From Cardiocondyla obscurior (Eukaryota; Arthropoda; Insecta; Hymenoptera; Formicidae): a stretch of 64,000 nucleotides of DNA. Below, in pieces: positions 24,644 to 37,947 of this stretch (position 1 is its first letter; every line of letters starts with the position of its first letter). A program made the position numbers and the translations under genes. The notes below the pieces were generated by a model. It was not told the DNA's origin. It was given only the letters and a program-made list of their open reading frames with translations, and made no database searches. The stretch spans positions 1,178,001-1,242,000 of the forward strand of contig NC_091867.1 in assembly GCF_019399895.1 (NCBI RefSeq). Direction: 5' to 3'.

Positions 24644-25743
24644 ACTAAATTATAGAGAATTGTTATAAAAAATTTTCTAATATTAAAAATATAGTTTGAT
24701 TAATTTTTTTCTTAAAAAAATTTGTACTTTAATTATATTAAAAAATACATTAAAAACTCCGTAAATGATATTTAATTTTCAATCGTAATGAAACGAAAAC
24801 GGTAATTTAATCATGCATTTATTTAAGTAGTCAATTACTTCTCGAGCGTTTTCAAAGTCTCAAGATTAATCATTCGTAACCGGAACGGAGATCCGAGTGT
24901 ACCCCGCAAGGATAAATTAACGCCAATATATATAAGATTAATCATTCGAATTGATTTTATTTACTTTAAATTTATCACCTATCTATATGACAATAAAAAA
25001 AACATATTATCTTTTTTATTTTTTATTACATCGTTTACAAATAGCGATTTTTTTATATACATTTTTACTGTATATATAAACAGCACCTTTTAATTTAATT
25101 TATATCACATTTAAATTGTTGTCGTCACTAGCGATCCATTAAGAAACACATAAAAATACAGAATAAATATTAGTAGGTTTGATACACTTGGGGAAAAAAG
25201 CTAATGACGAATTGTAGTTTTAACTTGAAGTTATAGAATAAATATCTAGCACACAAAAATCGAAGATATTTGATATGACTTATAAGCACATATACGAATA
25301 AAATTTGCTTGCATATTCATAACAATAAATTATACAACTAACTTTTTAAATTTATGATATACACAATTGTCAATTAAATAATGGGCAGTAAATTATATAA
25401 ATTGGCAGTGCACTAAACACATAATAATCTTGGTCCTATTCCGAATTATTTAAATACGGATTCACACATCTTCTCCAATTATTCAATATAAACAAGCTCA
25501 AATTGCTTTTAAAATCACATTTTGATTTTTGATTGCTTAAGTTTAAATATATTATCAGAAAAGTAGATCAATTCCAGATTGATTTGTATTTTTTTTTTTA
25601 CTAGTAAAGTGCAAATGCAAAAGTTTATCACATTACATTATTACGAATGGAACAATTCTTACCATTATTTTGCACCGAACATCTTATCCCGAATTAAATC
25701 GTCGTTAGCACAATTTTCTTAAATTTTATTTTTTAATGTTGTT
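24644..25743. other. Convergent 3' spacer between DIABLO and the PDE2-like gene
   Basis: AT-rich DNA without coding signal. An AATAAA on the minus strand lies only 14 bases past the PDE2 stop (tttatt at 25725-25730), and other candidates occur farther on. Confidence 0.55.
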
Positions 25744-28700
25744 TTACAAACTACTCTCTGCTTCTTGTATACTAGGATTTTCCATTAAAGTTTGATTTTT
25801 TTGAGCAAATATCTTAAACACTTCGTCTTCGAAGTTAGGATCAAGCAGAATGTCTATTCCCTTCGTTCCATTCGTCGAATACTTTTGAAATACAGTCCTG
25901 GCCACTTCCCACAATGAGCAATTGTGTTGCAGCGTATGGACCAGAGGCATTGCCAAGGGAAACAACGATGATAGATTACTAGAAAAAAAATAAAATAAAA
26001 TAAAATAAAAATAAGCACAATGCTCGGATAAAAAAAAAGATTAAATGTACTCACGTAAAGACGGGAATAACTAAATTAGTAATAAATTGTATTTGGAGAT
26101 CAGGAATCGACGCACGTTCTCTGTCCATCATTTCGACGGGCGCGTTGCCCATGCTTTTCTCCAGATCTCCTTGCGAAAAGAATTCGTCAAATATTTGTTC
26201 CTAATACAAAAAATTAAAATATATTCATAACTATTGGTAAACTTGTTCAAATCGGATATTAAAATTAATTTACCGCTGTTTTTTTTGAGAGTTTCCAATC
26301 CTTGGTTTGATCGCTAAGATCGCAACAAGTCATAAGCATCTCAAATAGTAGCTTTTGTTGTTTCGAATCTTCTTTGTTATATCCATTGCGAATCATTTCT
26401 TCCTGGGTTTTTATGATACGAAAATGAGAGGCTAAATCAGTCGCGAGTATATTGCTCCTCAGCAAATCTAAAGCTTCACTGTACTCGTTGCTGTTCAAGC
26501 TCTCAAATATATTGCAGCCTTCAGTGTTTAAAATACACATCGTTTGCGCAAGATGATGTCTCTATTAAATTAAAAAAAAAATGTATCTGTTTAGTTGAAT
26601 AACAAAATGTTAATATTGTTTAAAGTGCCGGCATTCCGATTTACCTCCATAACAGATCCCTCTGAACTGTAAAGACTTGCTAATACTGTGCCACATTGAG
26701 TTTGAAACGAATTATTAGTTCCTCTGTGATCTATATCGTGACACAAACATGACACAAAAAACACCATAGCTTGCAAAGGCGTCATGTAATTTTTTTCAAC
26801 GAGCTGCATATTCTTTATTAACAGATATGCGAAATGCGCCACGGAAAATGCATGTGTCCAATTGTGATAAGGTACATCTCTGTAGCCTTTCTTGACATAT
26901 AATATGAATCTAAAGAATGTTATATTACATTACAAAAAAAAAAGAATGAATCATTACTTATGTCTACATTACCTTGCAAGAGTCGGCATTTTAATTCTCC
27001 AATGATTTAAGAAATTTAAGTCAGTAAACATTTTAACAGTGTAACAAGGTATATGTTTGTAAGGTACATTTTTCGGACTAAAGTGAAATTTGTTGAAATC
27101 TTTAATATTATGGTCATCTCTGCAGTTTAACAATGCTTGTACAGCAGATTCTTCCACCTGTAATAAATAATTTCTATATAATCCATCGACCGGTTGTAAT
27201 ATACATCGTTTATCTAACGAATGTCTCACCTTCATGTGATACATCATTATCTCATTGCTAAGCTTGTTTCTAGCTTGAGCATCCTGCATTTTTTTATATA
27301 CGATGCTATGCATTATTGATATACCGCAGTAAATGCTAAACGCCGTCGCAATTTGCTCGTCAAAGGCATCAAAGTACAAACCGTTTATTTTATTACATAA
27401 TTGAGCCACTCCTAAAACATACCATAATACTTTAAATCTTCAGACTTTTATTGCAATTTTATTTTAATTGTTATATTTTGACAGTAACGCGTGTTTAATT
27501 TACCAACAATGCCTTTTTCATCTCGTATTGGAAAGCACAAAATATTTCTAGTTCTAAACCCTGTTGCTTCATCTATCCCACGATAAAAAAGCGGGTGATT
27601 GTAAGCGTCTCGAATATTGAGTAATTTACCGGTGGTTGCGACGTGACCGGCTATACCTTGTCCAATAGGTATTCTCATTTCGCTTATAGCCTAGAAAAAT
27701 AAAAAACCGAACATGTTAAATTATTTAAAAAAAAAACGATGCACGCGCATGCAAACATTAACTGTGTAAGTTACCTACTTCTCCCGTGGAAATGCCATCA
27801 AACACTTTGGCAACCAGATCTTGTTGGTCAGGATCCAAAAGGAATAAAGAGCATCTTTCTGCATTTGTCAATTTTCTGACCTCTGCCATAATTTCGCGCA
27901 GTAGATCAGAAAAGTCTCCTAAATTTTGGATTAGAATATCGATAAAAAAAACATGTAAATTCAACATTGTGCTTAAAGTTAGTTTTTGTACCTAAATATG
28001 TAAAAAGCTTTCTAGAAACTGCCAATAAATCTTGACATTGTTGCTTTACACGGGTTTCCTCGTAGCAGCGCAGCGAACTGAGCAAGTATCCAAGGCAAAA
28101 CCTGCGATATTTCATATTTAATTTTTTAATTAATTAAAATATTTCTATTAGCAATTGCACAACGTGCTATTTCTGTACAATACCTAAAGCATTCTTTAAC
28201 TATCTCTATACAAGCATGCTTAGCCTCGTCCCCATCCACATAATCTACCAGACACACAAGTAAAGCTGTATAATGCTTGAAAGGATGTTGTATCGGAATC
28301 GTTAAAAGGGACTGTGATGTTGCATCTGTTATCTCATTAATGTATTTCACTAATTCTCTATCAAGTTGTGCCACACTCAGGGCTAATGACGTTTTATTTA
28401 TCACAGCCTCATACAAAACACTGTTTGGTATCTGTAAAACAAATTTCTGATTTTTACATATTTATAAAAAATGTATTTAAAAAAAAATACTATCACATTT
28501 GTTTTTCAAATAGATAAATTTAAAGAAAATAAAAGAAAAGACATCAAATATGCTATGCATGCACTTGACACAAGACACTACTGTAGACATCTCTTAATTA
28601 GGCATGCCATTGTGAAATATGGAATTATTTGAAACATACAAATTCAAATAAATGATAAGTGTTTTATCAAAATTCTTATCAAGAGATCAATATTGCTAAG

Positions 28701-29483
28701 ATTACAAAAAAAATCCAATCAATAATTTTATCATGAGTGGCTGTTAAGCAGGCAATTTAAAAATACCCTGATAAGTTTAATAGATAGTTGTACCCAGTGA
28801 TAACAAAATGTGATAGACAACAAGTGTTTAATGACAAGTATCACAATTAGGAAAGATTCTCTCATTCTAAACAGCCTGAGTATACATGTAATTGCACAAT
28901 TAAAATTATTGTTTAATACAACATTTTCATATCTCCAAGCTTTATTTTTATTTCTATACGAAATTATTATACAAAAGATACTTACAAGAAATCTCAATTC
29001 TCTATCCAAAACTTTGTCACCTATCACATGAATAACCATTTCCTCTGATTCTATCAGTACTGATATTAGAAAGACTAGTCTTGTGTTTGTCACTTCCTGT
29101 ACCTACAAATAAAACGATTAACAAATGACGTTTGTACATTAATTTTAATGTATTAATTAATGCATTAATTAATTGTACATTAATTTGCTATTACAAAAAA
29201 AAAAAGAAAATAATAATAATAATTAATAAATACAAAAAAAGAAGCCAGCAAGTTAGTGTTCCGTCAACCTAGCAAACGACTGCAACCGCCAGTGGTCATC
29301 ATCGGTTGACGGATCAACGGCGAATTGATTATTCGGAAGGTGTCCGCGATGCGAAAAGGCAGTTCTGCGATTTAGACGTACATATTTATTCAGCCGTCGC
29401 TGCACCTCCGTGCACGGCAGATCGCACAGCTGCTCGATCAGCGCGAGGATCCTAGTGGGATCGGACGCCGGGTTGGAGCCCAT
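25744..29483 (-). CDS. PDE2A: cGMP-stimulated 3',5'-cyclic nucleotide phosphodiesterase, PDE2A-like
   Basis: Hydrolyses cAMP and cGMP; cGMP binding to GAF-B stimulates the family. Eleven phase-consistent exons: 29382-29483, 28986-29102, 28184-28431, 27992-28101, 27779-27918, 27504-27690, 26973-27411, 26645-26909, 26274-26561, 26055-26200 and 25744-25978, giving 758 residues against about 940 in human, so the N-terminus is short. GAF-A includes MVIHVIGDKVLDRELRF. GAF-B includes AERCSLFLLDPDQQDLVAKV, GQGIAGHVATTGKLLNIRDA, GFRTRNILCFPI and the full NK-xn-F-x3-DE motif (NKINGLYFDAFDE). The catalytic domain has YHNWTHAF, CHDIDHRGTNNSFQ, LYSSEGSVME, ILATDL and FFSQGDLEK. The first donor follows LNKY (gtacgt, 29381). 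The ATG at 29483 is the first in frame; only a GTG lies upstream. Confidence 0.9.
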
Positions 29484-30648
29484 CTCGGTGCCGGTCTTCC
29501 TCTCGTCCCGCGGTGATCTCACGAATCATTTCACGGTGAGACGACGCTGAGCACCGTCGCGAGACGATCCAGCGGCATCGGCCGCTCCGTCGCGATCCTT
29601 GGCGCGGGATGACATCGAGGGCAGCTGATGCTGGAACCTGGTCGCGTAAACTCGAAGGGAACGGTCCTTCTCGCCGTGCCCTTTAAAATTAAGCTCATTC
29701 GACGCGTTGTCACTTAACGTAAAAGAGCCTTGGGCAAATAAGCGCCGTTCACCGACGAAAAACCAAGTTATTACTTCGGAAAAATCGATACTCACGAGGT
29801 TAGAAAACCTGTCACATCATGGAATGCACAACGACACGAAATGCTACGCGGTCGTTGCGCAAGCTCCGCGAGAGCGTCCGCGCGCGCTACGTGCTCGTCC
29901 GCGTCTCCTGCGTGAACTATATTTAAATAAACATATTTTATATTAATTTTCGTCTTCCGAAATTGAAGAAAAACGGCAGACAGATGACAGCGACGTACTC
30001 TTACCTCATAACTGTCGATTTTTACAGCCTGATAACACGTTCCGTTAAGAAAACGATTTTCAGTTTCAGACAATCGTCGTCGGATGCAGCGATTTACTGC
30101 GGGACAGAATATTTCTTGCGTCTCTATAAATTCATTATTCCGCGGCCAATTCATGATAATGTAATAGCACAGTGCCGCAGTAGTGTGGTAGTGATAAAGA
30201 AGTGAGAGCGCGTTATCGTGCCGATGGTATTGTAATTCGAATGTAGACAATCATTTTCAATGACAGTAGGCAGATTTGACGATTCCGATCATGGCGTGAC
30301 CGTCACCAACGTCTTGACGACTCGACGATGCCGAAACGCTTGTCTCGGAGGAGCGAGATCATCAACGTCGAAAGAGAAGCGACGAGATGAGCGCGGAAGC
30401 AATATGAGAGATCGTAGCAATTATTTTTCACTACGATGATCTGCTGGTTTCACTGTAAATAAACTTTAATTCTTTCTGTAATCATTTTGGCCGCAATAAC
30501 TATTCAACGTGGCGTAGAATTTAATAAGAAGACACGCAAAAGAGTTCTTTTGTTGATCTCCTTATATTTTTTAAGGTGTCACCACAGATATCGTGGATCC
30601 TGCTGTGGAGAAACACCATTGCAATTAACGTTGGAAATTCTTTCGAGA
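29484..30648. promoter_or_regulatory. Divergent promoter region of the PDE2-like gene and zinc-finger gene 1
   Basis: The PDE2 side (29484-29930) is GC-rich with a donor-like gtgagt on the minus strand near 29798, consistent with a spliced 5' leader. The zinc-finger side has an acceptor-like ttttttaag at 30575, so that leader is probably spliced too. Open frames here start only with GTG or TTG and show no family pattern. Confidence 0.45.
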
Positions 30649-31714
30649 ATGGACACTTCAAGCTCGAAACATTTTTCCAAAGTCAACTCTTCAGTCAGTG
30701 CAATGATTTACGATCCACACAACGAAGTGAAATATTCACTGAATACTATGCAACGGCTCAATGTGACTAGATACTCTGGTTACCCTGGCCATTCAGCAAC
30801 GCAACACTTCCAACAAACCGACGAGAATCGAAATGAAAACAGTTTGTGTAGTAGCAAAGAGCTTTGTTCACAGATCTCGCAGCAGTCGTCCGGCACCCAA
30901 ACTGTGCAAAAAGTAGACGCCGCAACTATGACGGATCCTTTACAAATTGATTTTAGGCTTACCTCCGAATACTTGGCACGTTGTTCCAGTACATTAGGTT
31001 TACCGTATGTAACCAAATATGAAAACTGTGGCACAAATTCTACAACCACATGTCAAGAAGTAAGATCGAAAATAGAATTTGATATTGAACCGCAACATAT
31101 TAATGGTGAGTCGATACTTTATATCACGGCGCTTTTTATCGCGAACTGTTATTGCATGCCGCAAACGTTGAAAACTTTACAAAATATTTGCCTCTATTTT
31201 ACGCCATCGACGATTTTACATAACGTATGACTCTTTGACTGTGCAAGGTATGTTGGTTTACCATTGCCCCGAGTGTGCGTATAGATTTGACGATCGAGAA
31301 ACGCTTCACGAGCATTTAGAGGATCACAAACAAAGACCACACATCTGTGATATTTGTGGGGCGAGCTTGAAACGAAAGGAGCATTTGGATCGTCACAAGC
31401 AAGGTCATAATAAAGATAGACCGTATCAATGTAACATGTGCTGCAAGGCATTTAAGCGTAACGAGCACTTGGCGCGCCATATGATTACTCATTCAGGTAG
31501 CAAAAATCAAATTTGTACCGAATGCGGTAAAGCTTTCTACAGGAAAGATCATTTAAAGAAACATTTGCAAAGTCACAATAGCGCTCGAGGTAAAAATTTG
31601 GGCATCTCGCAAAATAATTCCAGCCATCTACAGCCAAGTGACCATGGACTGAATAGTTTTGCAATAATGATGAGGCAATCCGGGCCTCCTTCTCTTTCAA
31701 ATTTACGAACATAA
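30649..31714 (+). CDS. C2H2 zinc-finger protein, short paralogue (zinc-finger gene 1)
   Basis: Likely nuclear DNA-binding protein. Two exons, 30649-31105 (donor gtgagt) and 31248-31714 (acceptor gtgcaag), give 307 residues. Four C-x2-C-x12-H-x3-H fingers occupy about residues 155-250: CPECAYRFDDRETLHEHLED, CDICGASLKRKEHLDRH, CNMCCKAFKRNEHLARH and CTECGKAFYRKDHLKKH. These match finger for finger the two large minus-strand genes at 41 and 46 kb. The N-terminal 150 residues are serine/threonine/glutamine-rich, with a degenerate form of the module shared by those genes (TSEYLARCSSTLGLP). The start is the first ATG after the acceptor; the frame's TTG at 30487 is not a credible start. A fly relative may be the lethal(3)neo38-type proteins, but I recall that only weakly. 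Confidence 0.83.
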
Positions 31715-34031
31715 TTATTGCATTATAATTACGTACGTGCATCCCTAGCTCCTATCTCTGTCTACGAAACAAAAAAAGTATATTTTACTTTATTACTTAG
31801 ACGATTTTATTGCATAAACATTAACACTAAATGAGCTTCATCCGACATACTTAACTTTGCGAAATAATAATCGTCGAAGTAATTTGTTATTAATCTAAAA
31901 ACCCATGTTCCTAAAGGAGTATACCTTGTTACATACTTTTATCAACCGATAGATAAGATTACGATAATATTATCGATTTTGTAATACAGGATTTATAATA
32001 CACTGTACGTGCAGCGAGTTGTCTGGACATTGAGAATGTACCTGTTGAGAAAACGAAGGGATGGGATTATTTTCGAAATTCGAAAATGACATTAAAGTTC
32101 AAAGGAACTCAGTTAATATCGATAATATATTTTACATTATTGTCTTATGTGTTTTTACTCTCGAAAAAAATGTTTTATTGTTAGATAAACTGAGTCCAAT
32201 GAATTTCGCTTCCATGAATACCTGTGGTATTAAGCCATAATTTGTATAACCGCGAAACTGTTTATTTTAAACGGAATTGTGTTTTATATATATATATATT
32301 TTTTTTTTAGTTTTTATTAGTGTATTATTTATTCCTTCAAGAGATAAATTCATAAACTGGGCATTAAACAGACAATAGAAATGATTCGTAGAATCATGAA
32401 ACATACTGAATTTTTTTTCTTAAGAAAAAAGGGTAATGCTAATTTGACAATACAGCGCAATAACGCGTTGTTCCTAAAAAGTTTTTGACTAACTAGCGTC
32501 ACATAGTAATAACGTCATAAATGTCTTACATGTTTTATAAATAAAACTCGAGAATTTTTTTTTTTAATATTTTTTTGCGAATTGTATGTTTGAATCGGGT
32601 ATTCGATACGAATGATTTGTACAGTAATTTTGTTTAAGCGATGTTTAATAAGCAAGCGTAATAGCGTAAGATCTTTGCGACTCGTAGCGAGATTATGAAC
32701 AATTGTAGAGCGCTCTGTAGTAAAGAATGGGATTATTACTTATACGAATGTATTGACGCATATTTTGTAGAAAATTAATTAAATTGTTTCAGATAGGTTT
32801 ACGTTATCTATTTGTGCTGTTGTTAAAAATATTATCTTTAAAAATAGTTTTACGTTTGTCGAAATCCTTTTAAATCTTGTGCGCATGGTATTCACTTTGC
32901 CACCTTGTTATTCAAAGAAACTTCATTAATTTTTTTTAAGTACGTTGAAATATAAAAATTATTATTTAGCTGCGAAGGAAAAAGATGAGTGGTGTCGATT
33001 CTTTCGTTTTTAACGTTAATGATACACGTTCGTTGTAAGGCTCCACATTACATTGTATCTTTCTAAAAATCTGTAATATATTTTATTAGCATTTCTTTAT
33101 CATATCGTTAAATTGCGTTCTTGTACATTTATATACGCACGCAGACGCAGGTGTATGCGCGAAGTAAGAGAGCGGGATCTAAAATTCTAGAGGGGGGAAG
33201 GGCTAGCATTTTGTCATTAACGCAATAATTATGAATTAAATTAATAAATGATTATTATATAAAAATATCTACCTCAGTTTTATATAGTACACAGTCGTCG
33301 GGGAAGTGCGGAAACGCATACTCGAGCTGGTCGACAGTTTTATCGTCACTCTCGCACACGATAACAGAAAGAAGAAACTGGAAAGCGACGTAAAGTAGAA
33401 AAGAGAGAAAGAGAGAGAGAGAAAGATAGTTCATTTGTGTCTGTGTATGTGCGTGTGCACAAAACGTAATATGTAAGAATATTATACACACACACGCACC
33501 CACATACATAGATTTTAAAGAATCTGCAAAATGCGTACAAATGTTGAACTTGCAGTCTTGCGAGATCTATCCGCTTCTAACTATACATATTATAGGTATT
33601 TCTAATTTCTCTTTTATTAATTTTATTTTTATTTCTTTTTTCTTTACTAGACGTTATATCATCTCTTACGCCATTCAGTTTTTCTCAGCTCGCACCCTCA
33701 AAATCGTCAGACACTTTAAGCGCTCTATAAAAATAAGACATTGGCGTTATATCGGAAGAATCGCCTAGCTACATCTCCCCTTTTATTTAGTACATTTGTC
33801 ATATCCCTTGTTTCTTGCCACTGCTCTTACCGTGCTGCTAGTCATGTATAAACTTTTGATTTCGCAAACTGTTATCGGTATGACTTTTTGTACCCTGGAA
33901 GACTGCGGTGCAAGTGTTCAGTCTGGAAAATGGCAGCCTGGAGACAATCAAAATATAGAATGCAAATTAAATGAATTTATACGTATGCCTGAAGAAAATT
34001 TTATACCGAGAATTACTTTGGTATCACATTA

Positions 34032-34253
34032 GTTGTGGACCGTCTTGGAATTGCAAATTCTAATACTGTGCCAAACAGTGGACTGGCACAGATAAATTAA
34101 ACATCGGCACAGTAATTTAATCTTATGTTGAAAGAATATAGCCACTTTTGGCCATAAATTATAATTTTATAATTAAATCAACTGTATTTGTGGCTTGAAA
34201 TATTACTTAACTATGTCTTTCTCTGGTTGTATAATTTCTTGATGATCCACAAC
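34032..34253. mobile_element. Possible MITE-like inverted-repeat segment
   Basis: The ends are GTTGTGGACC (34032-34041) and GATCCACAAC (34244-34253), inverted repeats matching at 9 of 10 bases. Inside is a perfect 8-base hairpin: CTGTGCCA (34066-34073) and TGGCACAG (34084-34091). No clean target-site duplication abuts the ends. This could be chance in AT-rich DNA. Confidence 0.25.
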
Positions 34254-36111
34254 GACTGTGACATTATATTATATAGTGGTTCTTAATACAAAATTTTCTC
34301 CGTGCACGCGATTATATATAATTATATACATTTTTATACGATTTATATCAAATATAATTATATATAAATCGTTCATATTTTTTAATTTTTTTTTTTTTTT
34401 TTTTTCTAAGATAAAGCCGTTAAGATCATTGCTTGATTCAATTCGCCGGAAGTCCTCGAAGTTATTTCGCGATTATATTTATACACCTCGGGAGAACTTT
34501 CAGCATCTTTCGGCATTACATTTGCAAGACGTTTGTACGTACGTTAAAATAAAATACAGGGAGGCTCGCGTAGGTGACAAGCAAGACGAAGAAATTTATG
34601 AAGATTATATTTTTAGAATTTGCTTTGAAAATACACAAACTGAATCAAACAGACATCTCTGAGTGTCAGTGTCGCATCCGCGAAGACTCGTTCGCACTCG
34701 GTATTCTACATGAGACGTAAGATATACGTTGGTAAAGATCATACGCTAAAGTTATATTATATATATAATATATAATATATATATCGGAAACAAAAGGGAA
34801 TTCGTACTTCGAGGTCAGCCGGTTATTTCACTCATACGACTCGTACACCTTGTCACGCGTCACGCATTTAATCTAATCTACCTAAAAGAAACCGGAGCTT
34901 TTCTGAGCGTTTGTACTATGTCGAGGAATTTGTATGTCTCTTTTCGTCGATCGCCTGTTTAACATATCCATTGAAAGCATCACGCATACGCTCGCGTAGT
35001 ACACATTCGCAGCGACGAAACATATATCGGTTTCAGATTAGACAGTCGGAAAAGTAAAGGGTCTATGAAACTATAGCCCTCCGGAGATCCTCCGTTAAAT
35101 ATATTTGCATGTTCGACGACCACGGCGCGCGCCTGGACCTTTGCGCAAAAAAAAAAAATCTTTGTTGAACGAGCTGCCCTTGCTCGCGGTATTCGCGTTT
35201 TACGCGGGCTTTCGCATTTTTTTTTTTTTTTGCGAGATAAAACGACGCGGAAAGTTCTTCGGCAAGTAGAAAATACAATGATTTGGTAATGAAAAACCGA
35301 GAGCGAAACGTAGTTCTTTCTTTCAACTTTCATTTCACATAAACCAATTGGTGAACTTGCACTCGCACTCGCGATACTCGCGTCTTCCGAGCAGCGAATA
35401 AAATTCACTTTTTATTTTTTATTTTCACTTGCTTTACCTTAATACAAATAATTAAAAGCTTTTTGACATTGCACGATAGAAAAATATGGCTCGCATTTTT
35501 TTTTTTCTTTTTTCTTTTCTTTCTCCTGAGAAGTTCGAATAGATCGAAATGGTGTCACGTTTCTTTTAGATTTTTGTTTCTATTGTTCTCGTTAAGTAAT
35601 CAAGTCCATTGTCGTAAAACGACCCGTTCGAATTTTTAATAGCCGTGTTCACGCGATTCTATCGTTTAACGATGTGTTGGCTGCTTGTTGCAAACAGCTA
35701 AAGAAAAAAAAAAGTAAAAAAAAAAGCAAATTAAATGACAGCAATATATCAAAATATGTCATATCTTTGCGCGTATAACATATGTATATGTTGTATATGT
35801 ACATACATTTACAAAAAAAAAAAAAAATAACATTAATAATGTCAAATTGGAATGTACAATAATTATAAAAGAGACTTTGGTGCGTCGTAGGATGACAAAT
35901 TATGGTAAAGACGTAAAAACGAATTCTACAAAAGGCAGAAAACAATTTACTTCAAATAAGAATCGGTATCGAATTGCTGTCGTGTTCAGTTTTCTCTCTC
36001 TCTCTTTTTTTTTTCTTTTCTTTTTCTTTTTGTAGTTTCGCATAAAACTAGTAAGCGCGTTGCAAAAGAATCATCTTGTTTTCTCTATGTTGCTGCTAAT
36101 CTTACTATTAT

Positions 36112-36236
36112 CTCATTACCGTTATTATTACTAATATTATTATTGTTTTTTTATTAATTTTATTGTTATGATTATTGTTATTACTACGTTTTATTATTAT
36201 TATTATCATCATTATCATTATCATCGTCGTTACCTC
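36112..36236. repeat. TTA/ATT/ATC trinucleotide-rich tract
   Basis: Imperfect runs of attatt and tatcatcat over about 125 bases, typical of slippage-prone intergenic DNA. Confidence 0.6.
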
Positions 36237-37920
36237 ATTATCCGTATTTTATAAAATTCACACCTTAATTGATCGCTTTTAATGAAGATAAGAATCAAGT
36301 CTACGCGGTATTTTAAATTCCAAACCGAACGAGCGTGACGATACTACCTTAAAAGTGGCATTTCTATTCGATAACTTTCTACCTTTTTTTTTCTTTTTTT
36401 TTTTTTTCTTTTTCCTTACAATTTCTAAAACTTATAAACATTCGATTTGGAAAAGAAGCGTAAAAAAAGGCAACTAACTAAATAAATGGCATCTTTACTC
36501 GCCGAATGCAACAAATGCATTTCATATAGTACAGTATAAATTATTTTATTACTTTTGCGTTTCTTTTCTCCTCTGAATCAGCTTTTGATTTTATGAGAAA
36601 GCTAAGACGTCCTTTGAGGTGTAAATTAAATATACAACAACGTTAGTAATCCAGAGCTCAAGTCGATTCGACTTTAATGTTAACTGATTCATTTTAGTCG
36701 CAAAAAAAAAAGAAAAAAAAAAATATGAGATAAAAACCAAGACGCTCGCTCGAACCAACATCGTGGAGGCGGACGAGTGTAGTTTCGAGAAGGGAGAGGC
36801 ACAATGCCGCCGCTTTTTCGATCTTAAATCTTACTATGGAAAACTATACGGGTGCGGAAAATCCAGCGCAATATAAAGGCACCGGAAAAGTATTTTTCTT
36901 TTTTTTTTTTTTAGTTTCTTTTTTCTTTTAGAAACGCATAAACTATTAGCCTTTCTTTCTTTTCAACAGGAACATCACTACATCTATGTGACTCGACGAA
37001 ATGATGGATTCTACAAATCGTAAGAATCAACTACTCGTCCCGTCGAGAATGGGATTGGATTCTTTTAACTACCCTTCAAAATAGACCATTGAGCCACTCA
37101 TTTGTTTAAACAGTATGTCGAAGACGTGTGTCGAACTTTGGAAATATTTGTTTCTTCCTTTCATCCGCTCTCCTTTCTCCCCCGTTCCTTTCTCTCTCTC
37201 TCTTTCTCTTTCTTTCTCTATCGTTTATAAACCATAAAGCTATTTCTCATTACCTTTCATCATTATTTGTATATTCCGCCTATCACCTGTAAAAAACAGG
37301 TTACTTTCCTCAAAAGACTTGTATCGTTCTACGTATCGGTTCCTTATACATTTTAGTGTCTTTTCGCATATGAGACGTATAACAAATCTCGCCTCTTCTT
37401 TTCAAAGATACCAAAATTATACACTGCAATTTCAACCAAAAGCCAATTCGGCCACACCTTTTCTTTATACATCATTAATGTATTAAACAGTCTCTAAATC
37501 AGAAGATTATTAAGATTATTAAAATCTTCACATTGTTCAAAATTAAGAAAATTCAGTCTTTCTTAAAAAAAAAAAGAAAACTTTTTTGTTTTCAGTCACT
37601 GTTTTACTTCTAAAATTGTCAGAAATATCTTTGCGCTATAAGAAATATTTTTGTGCAAATCCCAAACCGTGCCTTAACAATTGTATCAAGAAAATGTGCG
37701 ACATTTGACACATCTCATACACGAGATTTTAGCTTTTCTTTCTCTGCTATTCTGCAGACCGCGCGCAAATAGTTCATTTTGTATATAAACTCTTACTCGC
37801 TATAATCTAAGACTAACGCTCTGCCTCGATAGTTACAAATATCTGGCAATGAAATATTTTAATATAAATTGATCTCTTATGTACGGATTTTAGTATACAC
37901 ATGTATATATATTTGTATCG

Positions 37921-37947
37921 TATATATATATATATATATATATATAT
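37921..37947. repeat. (TA)n microsatellite
   Basis: About 13 uninterrupted TA units in the gene-free region. Confidence 0.85.

Noticed and set aside
29526..30250. Minus-strand frames of 89 and 152 codons upstream of the PDE2-like gene
   Set aside because: The 89-codon frame starts with GTG, and neither frame can be joined in phase to the PDE2 coding exons; a gtgagt donor interrupts the 89-codon frame. Best read as leader/promoter DNA.
30487..30648. N-terminal extension of zinc-finger gene 1
   Set aside because: The frame begins only with TTG, and an acceptor (ttttttaag) cuts it at 30575, so the first ATG (30649) is the credible start.
31194..31247. Continuation of zinc-finger gene 1 exon 1 without splicing
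   Set aside because: Reading through the 31106 donor gives a hydrophobic run ending in a stop and leaves the fingers out of frame; splicing to 31248 is phase-perfect.
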